DNA from: Streptomyces albipurpureus
GTDB taxonomy: Bacteria; Actinomycetota; Actinomycetes; Streptomycetales; Streptomycetaceae
NCBI RefSeq assembly: GCF_023701525.1
Contig: NZ_JAMQAW010000026.1
Coordinates: 1-64,000 of the forward strand
Direction of reading: 5' to 3'
Length of the DNA stretch: 64,000 nt
Shown here: positions 1 to 10,323 of the stretch, piece after piece
How positions within the stretch are numbered: position 1 is the stretch's first letter
How the letters are laid out: every line of letters begins with the position of its first letter
Translations under genes and position numbers: made by a program
Notes under the pieces: generated by a model
What the model was told of the DNA's origin: nothing
The model's input: the letters and a program-made list of their open reading frames with translations, nothing else
The model's database searches: none

Positions 1-26
1 GCCGGGGGACCGAGAGGTCCCCCGGC
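1..26 (-). terminator. Rho-independent-type hairpin
   Basis: Perfect 11-bp inverted repeat (1-11 against 16-26) closed by a GAGA tetraloop. It lies 52 bp beyond the stop of the CitE-like gene, at the 3' end of the minus-strand operon. It could also serve a gene entering from the left of the window. Confidence 0.75.
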
Positions 27-78
27 GGCCTCGTGTCATGTGCCGCGTCGGCTGTCCGGTGTCGGCCGTTCGACGCTG

Positions 79-942
79 CTAGGGCGGACCCTCGCGGCGG
101 GCGATGGACAGGGTGCGCTGTGCGGCGGCCACGATCGCGGCATCGACGAAACGGCCATCCGGCAGGGCGAGTGCGCCCCCGTCCGTCGCCGCGGCCTTGA
201 CGATCTCCTCCGCCGCGTCGATCTCCCCCCGGGTGGGTCGGAAGGCCCGTTCGATGACGGGGAGCTGACGGGGGTGGATCGCCGCCCGCCCGAGGAAGCC
301 GAGCGCCCGGCCGTGGGCGCAGGAGGCGTACAGCGCGTCCAGGTCGCGAATGTCGGGGAAGACGGACTGCGGTGGGGGCGGTAGACCGGCGGCCCGGGCG
401 GCGACGACGATACGGGTGCGCGGCCAGTCCAGGCCTGCCCCGTCGCGGATGCCCAGGTCGGCGCGGAGGTCGGCCTCACCGAGTGAGATGCCGTGCACCG
501 AGGGGTCCGCGGTGGCGATGGTGTACGCGTGCTCGATCGCGAGTGCCGTTTCCAGCAGCGGATAGAGCGGTACGCCGGGGGCGAGCCGGGCGATCCGGCG
601 GATGTCAGTGGCGTGTGCGACCTTGGGAACACGTAGGGCAGTGAGGCCGGGGAGTTCGGTCAGGGCCTCGATGGCCTCATGGGTCTGCCGCGATCGGGGG
701 GAGTTGACACGCACATGGACGGGAAGCGACTGGGGGGTCGCGAGCAGTTCAGCCGTCGCGGTGAGGGCGTAGTCCTTGCGGTCCGCGGACACCGCGTCTT
801 CAAGATCGATGATCACGGCGTCCGCGCCGGACGCCAGCGCCTTCGCGACGACTTGGGGGCGGTCGCCGGGGGCGTAGAGATAGGTCAGGGGAGTCAGCGA
901 AGCCGGGGCGAGGGGCGGCGGTGGGCTCTGCGGAGGCGTCAT
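79..942 (-). CDS. HpcH/HpaI aldolase / CitE-like CoA-ester lyase
   Basis: 287-aa cytosolic (beta/alpha)8-barrel lyase of the citrate lyase beta-like group, which cleaves or forms C-C bonds in (S)-citramalyl-, malyl- or beta-methylmalyl-CoA type thioesters. Seen: N-terminal YLYAPGDRPQ, the DLEDAV acid strand, the HVRVNSPRS arginine motif and the GEADLRADLG segment expected for Mg2+/CoA-ester binding. It lacks the other citrate lyase subunits, so a true citrate lyase is unlikely. Its ATG overlaps the TGA of the upstream CoA-transferase gene (ATGA, 939-942), so it is the last translationally coupled gene of the operon. Context suggests it acts on the thioester made by its neighbour. The substrate is unknown. 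Confidence 0.85.
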   Translation of the reverse strand: MTPPQSPPPPLAPASLTPLTYLYAPGDRPQVVAKALASGADAVIIDLEDAVSADRKDYALTATAELLATPQSLPVHVRVNSPRSRQTHEAIEALTELPGLTALRVPKVAHATDIRRIARLAPGVPLYPLLETALAIEHAYTIATADPSVHGISLGEADLRADLGIRDGAGLDWPRTRIVVAARAAGLPPPPQSVFPDIRDLDALYASCAHGRALGFLGRAAIHPRQLPVIERAFRPTRGEIDAAEEIVKAAATDGGALALPDGRFVDAAIVAAAQRTLSIARREGPP

Positions 943-2174
943 ACGGCCCCCTGGGTGCGCAGTGCGGCGATATCGCCGGGGGTGAGGCCCAGTTCGGTGA
1001 GTACCGCCTCGGTGTCCGCGCCATGGGGACGCCCCGACCAGCGGATACCGCCGGGGGTCTCGGAGAGTCGGAAGAGCACGTTCTGCATACGCAGGGGGCC
1101 GAGTTCGGGGTCCCGGACTTCGGTGATGGTCTCCAGCGCGCGGAACTGGGGGTCGTCCATGACATCGCGGACGTCGTAGATCGGCGCGATCGCGGCTTCA
1201 GCCTTCTCAAACGCGTCCAGGGCCTCGGCCCGGGTGCGGCGGGCGATCCAACCGCCGACGGCTTCATCGAGCTCCTGTGCGTGGTCGGCGCGCCCGGTGC
1301 CGGTGGTGAACCACGGCTCATCGATCAGCTCGGGGCGGCCGACCAGCCGCATCACCCGCTCCGCGATGGACTGCGCGGAGGTGGAGACGGCGACCCAGTG
1401 CCCGTCGGCCGTGCGGTAGGTGTTGCGCGGGGCGTTGTTGCGCGAGCGGTTTCCGGTACGGGGTTGGACATAGCCGAGCTGGTCGTACCAGAGCGGCTGT
1501 GGTCCAAGGACGGTCAGGATCGGTTCGATGATGGCCATGTCGACCACCTGCCCGCGCTGGGTGGCGTTACGGGCGGTGAGCGCGGTCATCACGGCATAGG
1601 CGGTGGCGAGGGCGGCGATCGAGTCCGCGAGACCGAAGGGGGGCAGAGTCGGCGGTCCGTCAGGTTCGCCGGTGATGGCGGCGAAGCCGCTCATCGCCTC
1701 GGCGAGGGTTCCGAAGCCGGGGCGGTGCGAGTAGGGGCCGAACTGTCCGAAGGCGGTGACCCGGGCCAGGACCAGTTCGGGATTGGCCGCGCTCAGCGCT
1801 GGCCAACCGAGGCCCCATCGCTCCAGGGTGCCCGGGCGGAAGTTCTCGATGATCACATCGGAGGTGGCTGCGAGGGCAAGGAGGGTGTCACGGCCGCCGG
1901 GGGCCGATAGGTCAAGGGTGATGGTGCGTTTGTTGCGTCCCAGCAGCTTCCACCAGAGGCCGTGGCCGTCCTTGGCCGGACCATGGCCACGGGAGGGGTC
2001 GGGGCGGCGCGGGTGCTCGACCTTGATGACCTCCGCGCCGAAGTCCCCCAGCATCGTCGCGGCGAGGGGACCGGCGAAGAGGGTCGCCAGATCGAGTACG
2101 CGGAGGCCCTCCAGTGGAGCGGGAGGGGCGGGGTGCTCCGGCCCGGAGGCGGTGGTGGCGGGCGGCTGGTTCAT
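939..2174 (-). CDS. CaiB/BaiF class III CoA-transferase
   Basis: 411-aa family III CoA-transferase, which moves CoA between a donor thioester and a carboxylate through an aspartyl intermediate. Seen: GLRVLDLATLFAGPLAATMLGDFGAEVIKVE near residues 23-53, the typical N-terminal half; the catalytic Asp is probably D184 in GLADSIAA; and a C-terminal block with PIYDVRDVMDDPQ. Length is usual for the family. Start and stop both overlap the neighbours by ATGA (2171-2174 with the kinase, 939-942 with the lyase). The CoA-transferase/CitE-like pairing is seen in itaconate, citramalate and related dicarboxylate catabolism. The actual acid cannot be read from the sequence. Confidence 0.88.
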   Translation of the reverse strand: MNQPPATTASGPEHPAPPAPLEGLRVLDLATLFAGPLAATMLGDFGAEVIKVEHPRRPDPSRGHGPAKDGHGLWWKLLGRNKRTITLDLSAPGGRDTLLALAATSDVIIENFRPGTLERWGLGWPALSAANPELVLARVTAFGQFGPYSHRPGFGTLAEAMSGFAAITGEPDGPPTLPPFGLADSIAALATAYAVMTALTARNATQRGQVVDMAIIEPILTVLGPQPLWYDQLGYVQPRTGNRSRNNAPRNTYRTADGHWVAVSTSAQSIAERVMRLVGRPELIDEPWFTTGTGRADHAQELDEAVGGWIARRTRAEALDAFEKAEAAIAPIYDVRDVMDDPQFRALETITEVRDPELGPLRMQNVLFRLSETPGGIRWSGRPHGADTEAVLTELGLTPGDIAALRTQGAV

Positions 2175-3054
2175 GAGGCGGTGTCGATTTCCGAGCGGTA
2201 CGGCATGGAGGTCGACGCGCCGGGCCGCTGGACGCAGAGGGCGGCCGCGGTGGATGCCCAGCGCAGGGCCTCTTCGACGGGCCGCCCTTCGCCGAGGGCG
2301 ACGGCGAGGGTGCCGACGAAGGTGTCACCTGCCCCGGTGGTGTCCACGGCGTCGATCGGCCGGGCGGGGACGGTGAAGGGGCCGGTGTCCCGGCTGGCGT
2401 AGAGGCTGCCGGCCGCACCCAGAGTGATCACTACCTCAGGTACATGGCTCAGTAGTTCGACGGCCGCCTTGTGGGGGTCGGTCACTCCGGTCAGGGTCGC
2501 GGCCTCGTGCTCGTTGGGGATCAGCAGATCGATGGCGGAGAGGAGTTCGGGAGGCAGTGGTCGGGCGGGTGCTGGAGTGAGGACGGTTCGCACACCGTGA
2601 CGGCGGGCGGCCTCGGCCCCGTCGAGTACGGCGGTGAGGGGGAGTTCAAGTTGCAGCAGGAGCAGATCCGCGGTGGCGATCAGGGCCTCGTCACCCGGAG
2701 CGAGTGAGGTGACCGTGCCGTTGGCGCCGGGGATGACGACGATCGCGTTCCCGCCCTCGTCGTCGACGACGATATGGGCCGTGCCGGATGGGCCGTCCGC
2801 CGTGCGCAGTAGGTCGGTGTCGACACCGGAGGCGATCAAGGTCGCGCGCAGTTGATCGCCGAAGGCGTCCGAGCCGACCGCACCCATCATCGCGACATAG
2901 CCGCCGGCCCGGGCGGCGGCCACGGCTTGGTTGGCGCCCTTGCCGCCGGGGATGGTGCGAAACTCCCGCCCGGTGACGGTCTCACCACGCTTCGGGGCAT
3001 GGGCGACATAGGCGACGAGATCCATATTGGTGCTGCCGAGCACCGCGATACCGG

Positions 3055-3058
<4 letters not shown>
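2171..3058 (-). CDS. rbsK: ribokinase-type PfkB carbohydrate kinase
   Basis: 295-aa PfkB-family kinase closest in appearance to ribokinase, which phosphorylates D-ribose at O5. Seen: signature 1 with the GGKGANQAVAAARAGG loop near residues 38-53, signature 2 DTTGAGDTFVGTLAVAL near residues 238-255 with the catalytic Asp in TGAGD, and a VITLGAAGSLYA strand. No ribose transporter or ribose pyranase neighbours it. Instead it sits between a family of ADP-ribosylglycohydrolase-like genes and a CoA-transferase gene, joined by ATGA overlaps on both sides (3055-3058 and 2171-2174). The likely substrate is therefore ribose, or another pentose, released inside the cell by those hydrolases. A nucleoside kinase activity cannot be excluded. 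Confidence 0.85.
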
Positions 3059-5222
<2,164 letters not shown>

Positions 5223-5226
<4 letters not shown>

Positions 5227-6404
5227 TGGGCATCTGCCGTGAGCAGGGCGAACGCCGATTCATGGGTACGCCGGCGCTGCTGGTCCAGCAGAAAGACCTC
5301 CCGGGTGACCAGGGCGAGTTCCCGTGCCGGGGCATGCAGATCGAGGCGGCTGGCCTCGGCGACCGGCTTGGCCCAGTCATGGGGAATGGCCGACTCGCCC
5401 TGGAGGGCGCCGGCGACAGCGCCGGCCATGGTGGCGATGGAGTCACAGTCACGCCCGTAGTTGACCGACCCCAGCACCGTATGGCGGTAGTCGCCACCGG
5501 CGACCAGCAGCATGCCGAGGGCGATCGGGAGTTCCTCGATGGAGTGCAGTCGGGAGGGGCGGCGGGCGGCCAGCGAGGGGGCGCGATAGTCGGGTCCGAC
5601 CATGTCGAACGGCGCCACCGCGGCCCGTAGCGGGGCGAGCGCCGACTCGAAGTCCGAGTAGCCGGACGCGACTTCGGCCACCGCCTCAATCGCCGTACGC
5701 GTACCGTCCTTGGCCAGTGCCAGTACCGCGTCGATGACCGAAGTCGGTGTGGCGCCGGGGTGGCAGGCCGCGGCGACCGCTGCCGCGAAGACACCCGCCG
5801 CCTCCCGGCCGTACGAGGACTGGTGGGCGCCCGCGATGTCCAGGGCCTCGGCATAAGCGGCCTCAGGGTGGGTCGCGTTGACCAGCCCGACCGGAGCCAT
5901 GTACATCGCGGCCCCGCAGTTCACGATGTTTCCGGTACCTGCTTCGCGCGGGTCATGGTGACCGTAGTGGAGCCTTGCCACCAGCCACTTCTCGGCGAGG
6001 AAGACCCGTTGCAGCAGCAGCGCTTCGGTTTCCAGTTCGGGAATCCACCGGGGAGTGGAGATCAGGTCGGGGACCAGGTGGTCGGCCACCGCATAGGCGT
6101 CGAGATGGTCCCGAACGGTGGCGTACACCCTGATCAGCGCATGGGTCATCAGGGTGTCGTCGGTGATGTGCCCATCTCCCTTGTGGTACGGCGCGATGGG
6201 GCGGGCGGTGCCCCAGCGGTCACCGTTCCACGGGCCGACGATGCCATGGACCCTGCCTCCGTGCCGCTCGGCGATCTGCTCGGGGGCGTAGCCCTCGACG
6301 GGACCGCCGAGCGCGTCACCCACGGCCGCGCCGATGAGGCTGCCGGTGATCCGGTCATCGAGGGTGGGGGTCGCGAGCGTGAACCTCTCGGTTTTCAGCG
6401 TCAT
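5223..6404 (-). CDS. ADP-ribosylglycohydrolase-family protein (most canonical paralogue)
   Basis: 393 aa when started at the ATG at 6404 (an in-frame GTG at 6419 adds five residues). ARH fold with DRITGSLIGAAVGDALGGPVEGY at the N-terminus, the first metal site ITDDTLMTHALIR, and the second site NYGRDCDSIATMAGAVAGAL. Both dinuclear-metal motifs of DraG/ARH enzymes are intact, so this is the copy most likely to hydrolyse an N- or O-glycosidic ribosyl bond. The downstream paralogue is joined by an ATGA overlap at 5223-5226. The 3' end of the upstream paralogue overlaps this coding start by about 50 bp. No signal peptide, so cytosolic. Confidence 0.87.
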
Positions 6405-8049
6405 GCCGGAATTGTCCACCCGGGGCGGTCAGTTCCGTGTGTGTGAGCAACCCGGCGAGTTCGACGAGATCGGTGCCCGCGAAGCGGGGAAGCGCACAGC
6501 CCGCGAGGGTGCGACAGGCGCCGCGCCAACTCTCGGGGATGGCATCTGAGCCGCCGAGTGCGCCGGTCAGCGCCCCGGCGAGCGCCGGGGCGGAGTCGGC
6601 GACCCTGGAGAGACAGGCCGCCGCAGGCACGGCCTCGGCGACCCTGCCACGGGCCGCGGTGGCGACGGCGAGTGCGACCGGCACGGTCTCCGCCGCCGCG
6701 ATCCCATAGCTGTAGACATGGTCGACGATCTGGTGTTCCAGCAGGGGTACGAGATCGAAGGCCGCCTTGGCGTCGCGGGCGAGCTTCACCGCGTGCCGGG
6801 CATTGCGGCCGATCTCGGTGGCGTCCGGGAGTTGGGCGAGTGCCGCGTCCACGGCGTCATCGACGTGATCGCCCCCGAGCGCGGCGGCGATCGCCGCGGC
6901 CATCGCCCGTGCCCCGTGCACACCGTCCCCGTCCTGGGTGTAGCGGGCGTCGAACTCGGCGAGCGTCGCGGCCGAACAGGGGTCACCCGGGTGTACGACG
7001 GCCAGCACCGCGGCCCGGACGCAAGCGGCGTCGTCGAAGTAGTGCGGGTTGTCGTGGCCGGTGGCCGGGGGGCGCAGCCCGGTGGCGAGATTGCCGAGCC
7101 CGGCGCGTACCGAGATCCGGGCGCGTAGGGGGAGCACGGCCGATTCGACCTCGGGCGCGCGCTCGGCGGCGGCGGCGATCTCGCTGGCGAGGGAGTTCCA
7201 CGCCAGGTCGATCGCCGCGCGCATCCGTTGGCCGGGTCCGAGGGAGGCGAACAGCGGGCCCGCCGCGGTGAGCACGGTCTCGGCGGTGAACGCGGCCCAC
7301 TCCGCGTCATCGGATGGCCCCAGCCGCAGTGGCTCGGGTGGTTGGTTGAGCGCGATCGGCACGGGGAGTGTGGTGGTGGCGTTCTGCTCCGCGAAGGTGT
7401 CGAGTTCACGGGTGAGACGTCGGGTCCACTCGGGCATCCTGGCTGCCCGATGTCGTGCCGCGGGCCATCCTGCGGCATCCCCCGCCGCGAGCCCCAGGAG
7501 CATTCCCTCAATGGGACGGGCCGGCGCACCACCTCGGCGTGGAGCTGGGCGACTGCCCGGGCCCGGGGTGCGTTGGCCCAGGGCAGCCGTGTCGGGAGCG
7601 TCCGTGTGATCCGCACGACAGGCGGCCGCCCGGGCCGTGGAGTACGACGCGGACCGCTGGCCGTCCGCGCCCGGAGTGGCCTGCTCGGGCGGGTTGCCGG
7701 GGGTCGGTTGCCGAGTGGACCCCGGTACGGGCCATGTCCCGGCGGTGAGGGAGGCGGCAGGCGCGGTGAACCGTCTCGACGCACCGGAACCACCCGGGCC
7801 GGGTTCTCCCACCTCCGGTCCGCCGAGTTCGGTGCTCAGGTCCCTGTCCACCTCGTCGTAGGGGTCCCGGTTCGGGGCCTTGGGGAGATCACCGCCGGGG
7901 TCTTCGCAGGTCAGCGCGTCCGGATGTGGCCCCCCGCGGGTGGTTTCGTACGGCTCGTCGAGGACACCCCCGGGGAGGCTTCCACAGAGGTCCCCGTGGA
8001 GGTCCTCGTACCGACCGCGTTCCTTCCGTTCGATCCGTCCGCCCCTCAT
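6355..8049 (-). CDS. ADP-ribosylglycohydrolase-like protein, degenerate active site
   Basis: 564 aa from the ATG at 8049, which forms an ATGA overlap with the preceding gene (8046-8049); an ATG at 8163 is open but would overlap that gene by more than 100 bp. The N-terminal ~190 residues are charged/Pro-rich and look disordered. The ARH fold begins at IEGMLLGLAAGDAAGWPAAR. The expected DDT at metal site 1 is replaced by a divergent segment (GPSDDAEWAAF), and the usual DxDS/T near the C-terminus reads VADSAPALAGALTGAL, lacking one acidic ligand. By family knowledge this should weaken or abolish metal-dependent hydrolysis. It may be a structural or regulatory partner of the intact paralogues. 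Confidence 0.8.
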   Translation of the reverse strand: MRGGRIERKERGRYEDLHGDLCGSLPGGVLDEPYETTRGGPHPDALTCEDPGGDLPKAPNRDPYDEVDRDLSTELGGPEVGEPGPGGSGASRRFTAPAASLTAGTWPVPGSTRQPTPGNPPEQATPGADGQRSASYSTARAAACRADHTDAPDTAALGQRTPGPGSRPAPRRGGAPARPIEGMLLGLAAGDAAGWPAARHRAARMPEWTRRLTRELDTFAEQNATTTLPVPIALNQPPEPLRLGPSDDAEWAAFTAETVLTAAGPLFASLGPGQRMRAAIDLAWNSLASEIAAAAERAPEVESAVLPLRARISVRAGLGNLATGLRPPATGHDNPHYFDDAACVRAAVLAVVHPGDPCSAATLAEFDARYTQDGDGVHGARAMAAAIAAALGGDHVDDAVDAALAQLPDATEIGRNARHAVKLARDAKAAFDLVPLLEHQIVDHVYSYGIAAAETVPVALAVATAARGRVAEAVPAAACLSRVADSAPALAGALTGALGGSDAIPESWRGACRTLAGCALPRFAGTDLVELAGLLTHTELTAPGGQFRHDAENREVHARDPHPR

Positions 8050-9116
8050 GAAGCCGGCTTGGGGTCGTCGTCCGGCATCAGCAGGTCCGCGATATCCAGA
8101 ATGTGATGTCCCCTCATCGACGGCAGACAGCTGCCCCGCACCGGGCCGATCGCCGATGACCACTCCGTGGGGATCGACGAGGCGCCGAAGACCGCCCCGG
8201 CCAGTGCGCCCGCCACCGCCGCCGTCGTATCCGCGTCCCGCCCCATGTTGACCGCGGTCAGTACGGATCGACGGAAGTCGCCGCGGGCGGCGGCGAATGC
8301 GCCGAATGCCAGGCCCACCGCTTCGGGGGCCAGGTCAGTCCAGGGATAGCCGCCGATGACGACCGATGAGCGCAACGCCCGTTCCATGGTCAGGGTGTCC
8401 GCGTAGACCCTTTGGGCGGCCACCACCCCGCGGCGCAGCGACCGGGAGGTCCAGGAGTCCATGGGGATCACCGACAGCGCCGCGCCGATCACTCCGGCCG
8501 GACCCGCGCCCGCCATGGCGGCGGCCACCCCGGCCGCCACGGCTTGCCCGCCGTAGATGCCCTCGCCGTCATGGCTGACCGTGCCGTCGATGGCCACCAG
8601 CCGTGCCGCCTCCAGCGGGCGTCCAGCCGCGAACACCCCGAAGGGAGCAGCCCGCATGGCGAGCCCATCACTCCAGGCGTGGCGGTGCTGGGCGGAGATG
8701 GGTGCGGCGAGACCGCGTCGCAGATTCTCCAGCGTGCCCCGTTCACTGAACCCGGCTCCCCGGAAGGGCCCTTCGTCCAGATCGGCGATCCAGTGGTGCC
8801 ACGCCTTCTCGACATGGGACACGGTCAGCGCGGAGCCATGTCGGGCCAGCAGCAGCCCTGAGAAGATCGCGTACTCCGTGTCATCCGTACCGGCCGGATC
8901 GTCGTTCACGAATCCCTCGATACGACCCCATCGGCGACGGATCTCCGAGGGGCGCAGATTCTCTGCCGGGGCGCCGAGCGCATCGCCCACCGCCAACCCC
9001 AGCAGAGCGCCACAGGCGCGGTCTCGGGGTCCTGGATCTGTCACCACGGCGGGTGGAGGCGAGGAGACCGGCCCGTTCCCCAGGGGATCTGGGGGATCGC
9101 AGACGACCAACTCCAT
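8046..9116 (-). CDS. ADP-ribosylglycohydrolase-family protein, first gene of the operon
   Basis: 356-aa ARH-fold protein with ACGALLGLAVGDALGAPAENL, an intact first metal site (AGTDDTEYAIFSGLLLARHG) and an intact second site (NMGRDADTTAAVAGALAGAVFGA). It is the promoter-proximal gene of the seven-gene minus-strand operon. The 219-bp space to the divergent VIT1-type gene must hold its promoter, although I could not assign -35/-10 boxes with confidence. No signal peptide. Substrate unknown; a role in removing ADP-ribose or ribosyl groups from small molecules or proteins is inference from the fold. Confidence 0.87.
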   Translation of the reverse strand: MELVVCDPPDPLGNGPVSSPPPAVVTDPGPRDRACGALLGLAVGDALGAPAENLRPSEIRRRWGRIEGFVNDDPAGTDDTEYAIFSGLLLARHGSALTVSHVEKAWHHWIADLDEGPFRGAGFSERGTLENLRRGLAAPISAQHRHAWSDGLAMRAAPFGVFAAGRPLEAARLVAIDGTVSHDGEGIYGGQAVAAGVAAAMAGAGPAGVIGAALSVIPMDSWTSRSLRRGVVAAQRVYADTLTMERALRSSVVIGGYPWTDLAPEAVGLAFGAFAAARGDFRRSVLTAVNMGRDADTTAAVAGALAGAVFGASSIPTEWSSAIGPVRGSCLPSMRGHHILDIADLLMPDDDPKPAS

Positions 9117-9276
9117 GGGGCAGGCCCCTTTCGCGCGTGAGTCAGGTTGTCACCATCTGTGCCCCATGGAGTGCGCCACAAGTCTGTGAACCCGCTCTAT
9201 CACCCTAAATATCCCCCACTCACCGTGAGGTAAGTACGGCCTGCCTTCCTAGCGCGCCCCTTACATCGCGCGTATT

Positions 9277-9291
9277 TTCGAAGTGTTCGAA
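9277..9291. promoter_or_regulatory. candidate operator, paired TTCGAA
   Basis: Two TTCGAA hexamers separated by GTG (9277-9282 and 9286-9291) form a near-dyad 45 bp before the VIT1-type start and 161 bp before the divergent ARH gene. Position fits an operator for either gene; the binding protein is unknown. Confidence 0.3.
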
Positions 9292-9335
9292 GGGATGGCG
9301 GGCGAGGCGTCCCGTCATCGGAGAAGAGGAGAGTC

Positions 9336-10064
9336 GTGTCCATCATCGAAACCGCGGCACCACTGCATGAGGCGCACCGGGACAACCACACACACCGCGA
9401 TGTCAACGGTGGCTGGCTGCGTCCGGCGGTCTTCGGCGCGATGGACGGGCTGGTTTCGAATCTGGCGTTGATGACCGGAGTCGCGGGGGGCGCTGCCGCT
9501 CCGGGGACCATCGTGATCACCGGCCTGGCGGGGCTGGCGGCTGGTGCGTTCTCCATGGCCGCCGGCGAGTACACCTCCGTAGCCTCCCAGCGGGAACTGG
9601 TGCAGGCCGAACTATCGGTGGAGCGACGGGAGTTGCGTAGGCATCCGGTCGATGAGATGGAGGAACTCGCCGGGCTCTATGTGTCGCGGGGGGTCGAGCC
9701 CGCGCTCGCCCGTGAGGTCGCGACGCAGCTGTCCAAGGACCCCGAGCAGGCCCTGGAGATCCATGCCCGGGAGGAGTTGGGCATCGACCCGGACGATCTG
9801 CCGTCACCCCTGGTGGCCGCGGTCTCCTCCTTCGGCGCGTTCGCTTTGGGAGCGCTGCTCCCGGTGCTGCCGTACCTACTGGGCGCGACCGAGCTATGGC
9901 CCGCGGTGCTGCTGGCGCTGGTGGGGCTCTTCGCCTGTGGGGCGCTGGTGGCCCGGGTCACGGCGCGCAGCTGGTGGTTCAGCGGGCTGCGGCAGTTGGT
10001 GCTCGGTGGGGTGGCAGCGGCTCTGACGTACGGGTTGGGTGCGCTCTTGGGGGCGGCGCTCTAG
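9336..10064 (+). CDS. VIT1/CCC1-family Fe2+/Mn2+ transporter
   Basis: 242-aa integral membrane protein. Seen: GAMDGLVSNLALMTGVAGG in the first transmembrane helix, AAGAFSMAAGEYTSVASQRE in the second (the conserved SMAxGEYxSxxSQ signature), a cytosolic acidic helix region (residues ~80-160), and a hydrophobic C-terminal half with about three more helices. The family moves ferrous iron or manganese out of the cytosol. In bacteria this form, without the ferritin-like domain, is thought to export or store-regulate metal. The ATG follows GAAGAGGAGAG by a short spacer. The gene is divergent from the ARH operon and convergent with the AfsR-like gene. Confidence 0.9.
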   Translation: MSIIETAAPLHEAHRDNHTHRDVNGGWLRPAVFGAMDGLVSNLALMTGVAGGAAAPGTIVITGLAGLAAGAFSMAAGEYTSVASQRELVQAELSVERRELRRHPVDEMEELAGLYVSRGVEPALAREVATQLSKDPEQALEIHAREELGIDPDDLPSPLVAAVSSFGAFALGALLPVLPYLLGATELWPAVLLALVGLFACGALVARVTARSWWFSGLRQLVLGGVAAALTYGLGALLGAAL

Positions 10065-10094
10065 TCATACCGCTTGGAGGTCGTTCCCAGTGAC

Positions 10095-10180
10095 CACGGC
10101 ATCCGTCCGCCCCATCCCATCCATACCGTCCGTCCCATCCGTCCGTCCCATCCTTCCATCCGTCCATCCGTCCGTCTGGG
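10095..10180. repeat. CATCCGTC-type low-complexity tract
   Basis: Degenerate run of CATCC/GTCC units filling most of the space between the convergent VIT1-type and AfsR-like genes. No coding potential is apparent, and the 259-bp gap holds nothing else I can name. Confidence 0.6.
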
Positions 10181-10323
10181 CCGTGGGCGTCGGGTGCCTC
10201 AAGGCCGGCCCGGGGGTACTGCTCAACACTCTCAGCGCGGGGAACACCCCGAGCAGCAGGCGGGCTTGCCGTCCGTGGTCCCGCATCGGCGCGCTGGGTC
10301 TTGGGCTTGACCACGGTGACGTG

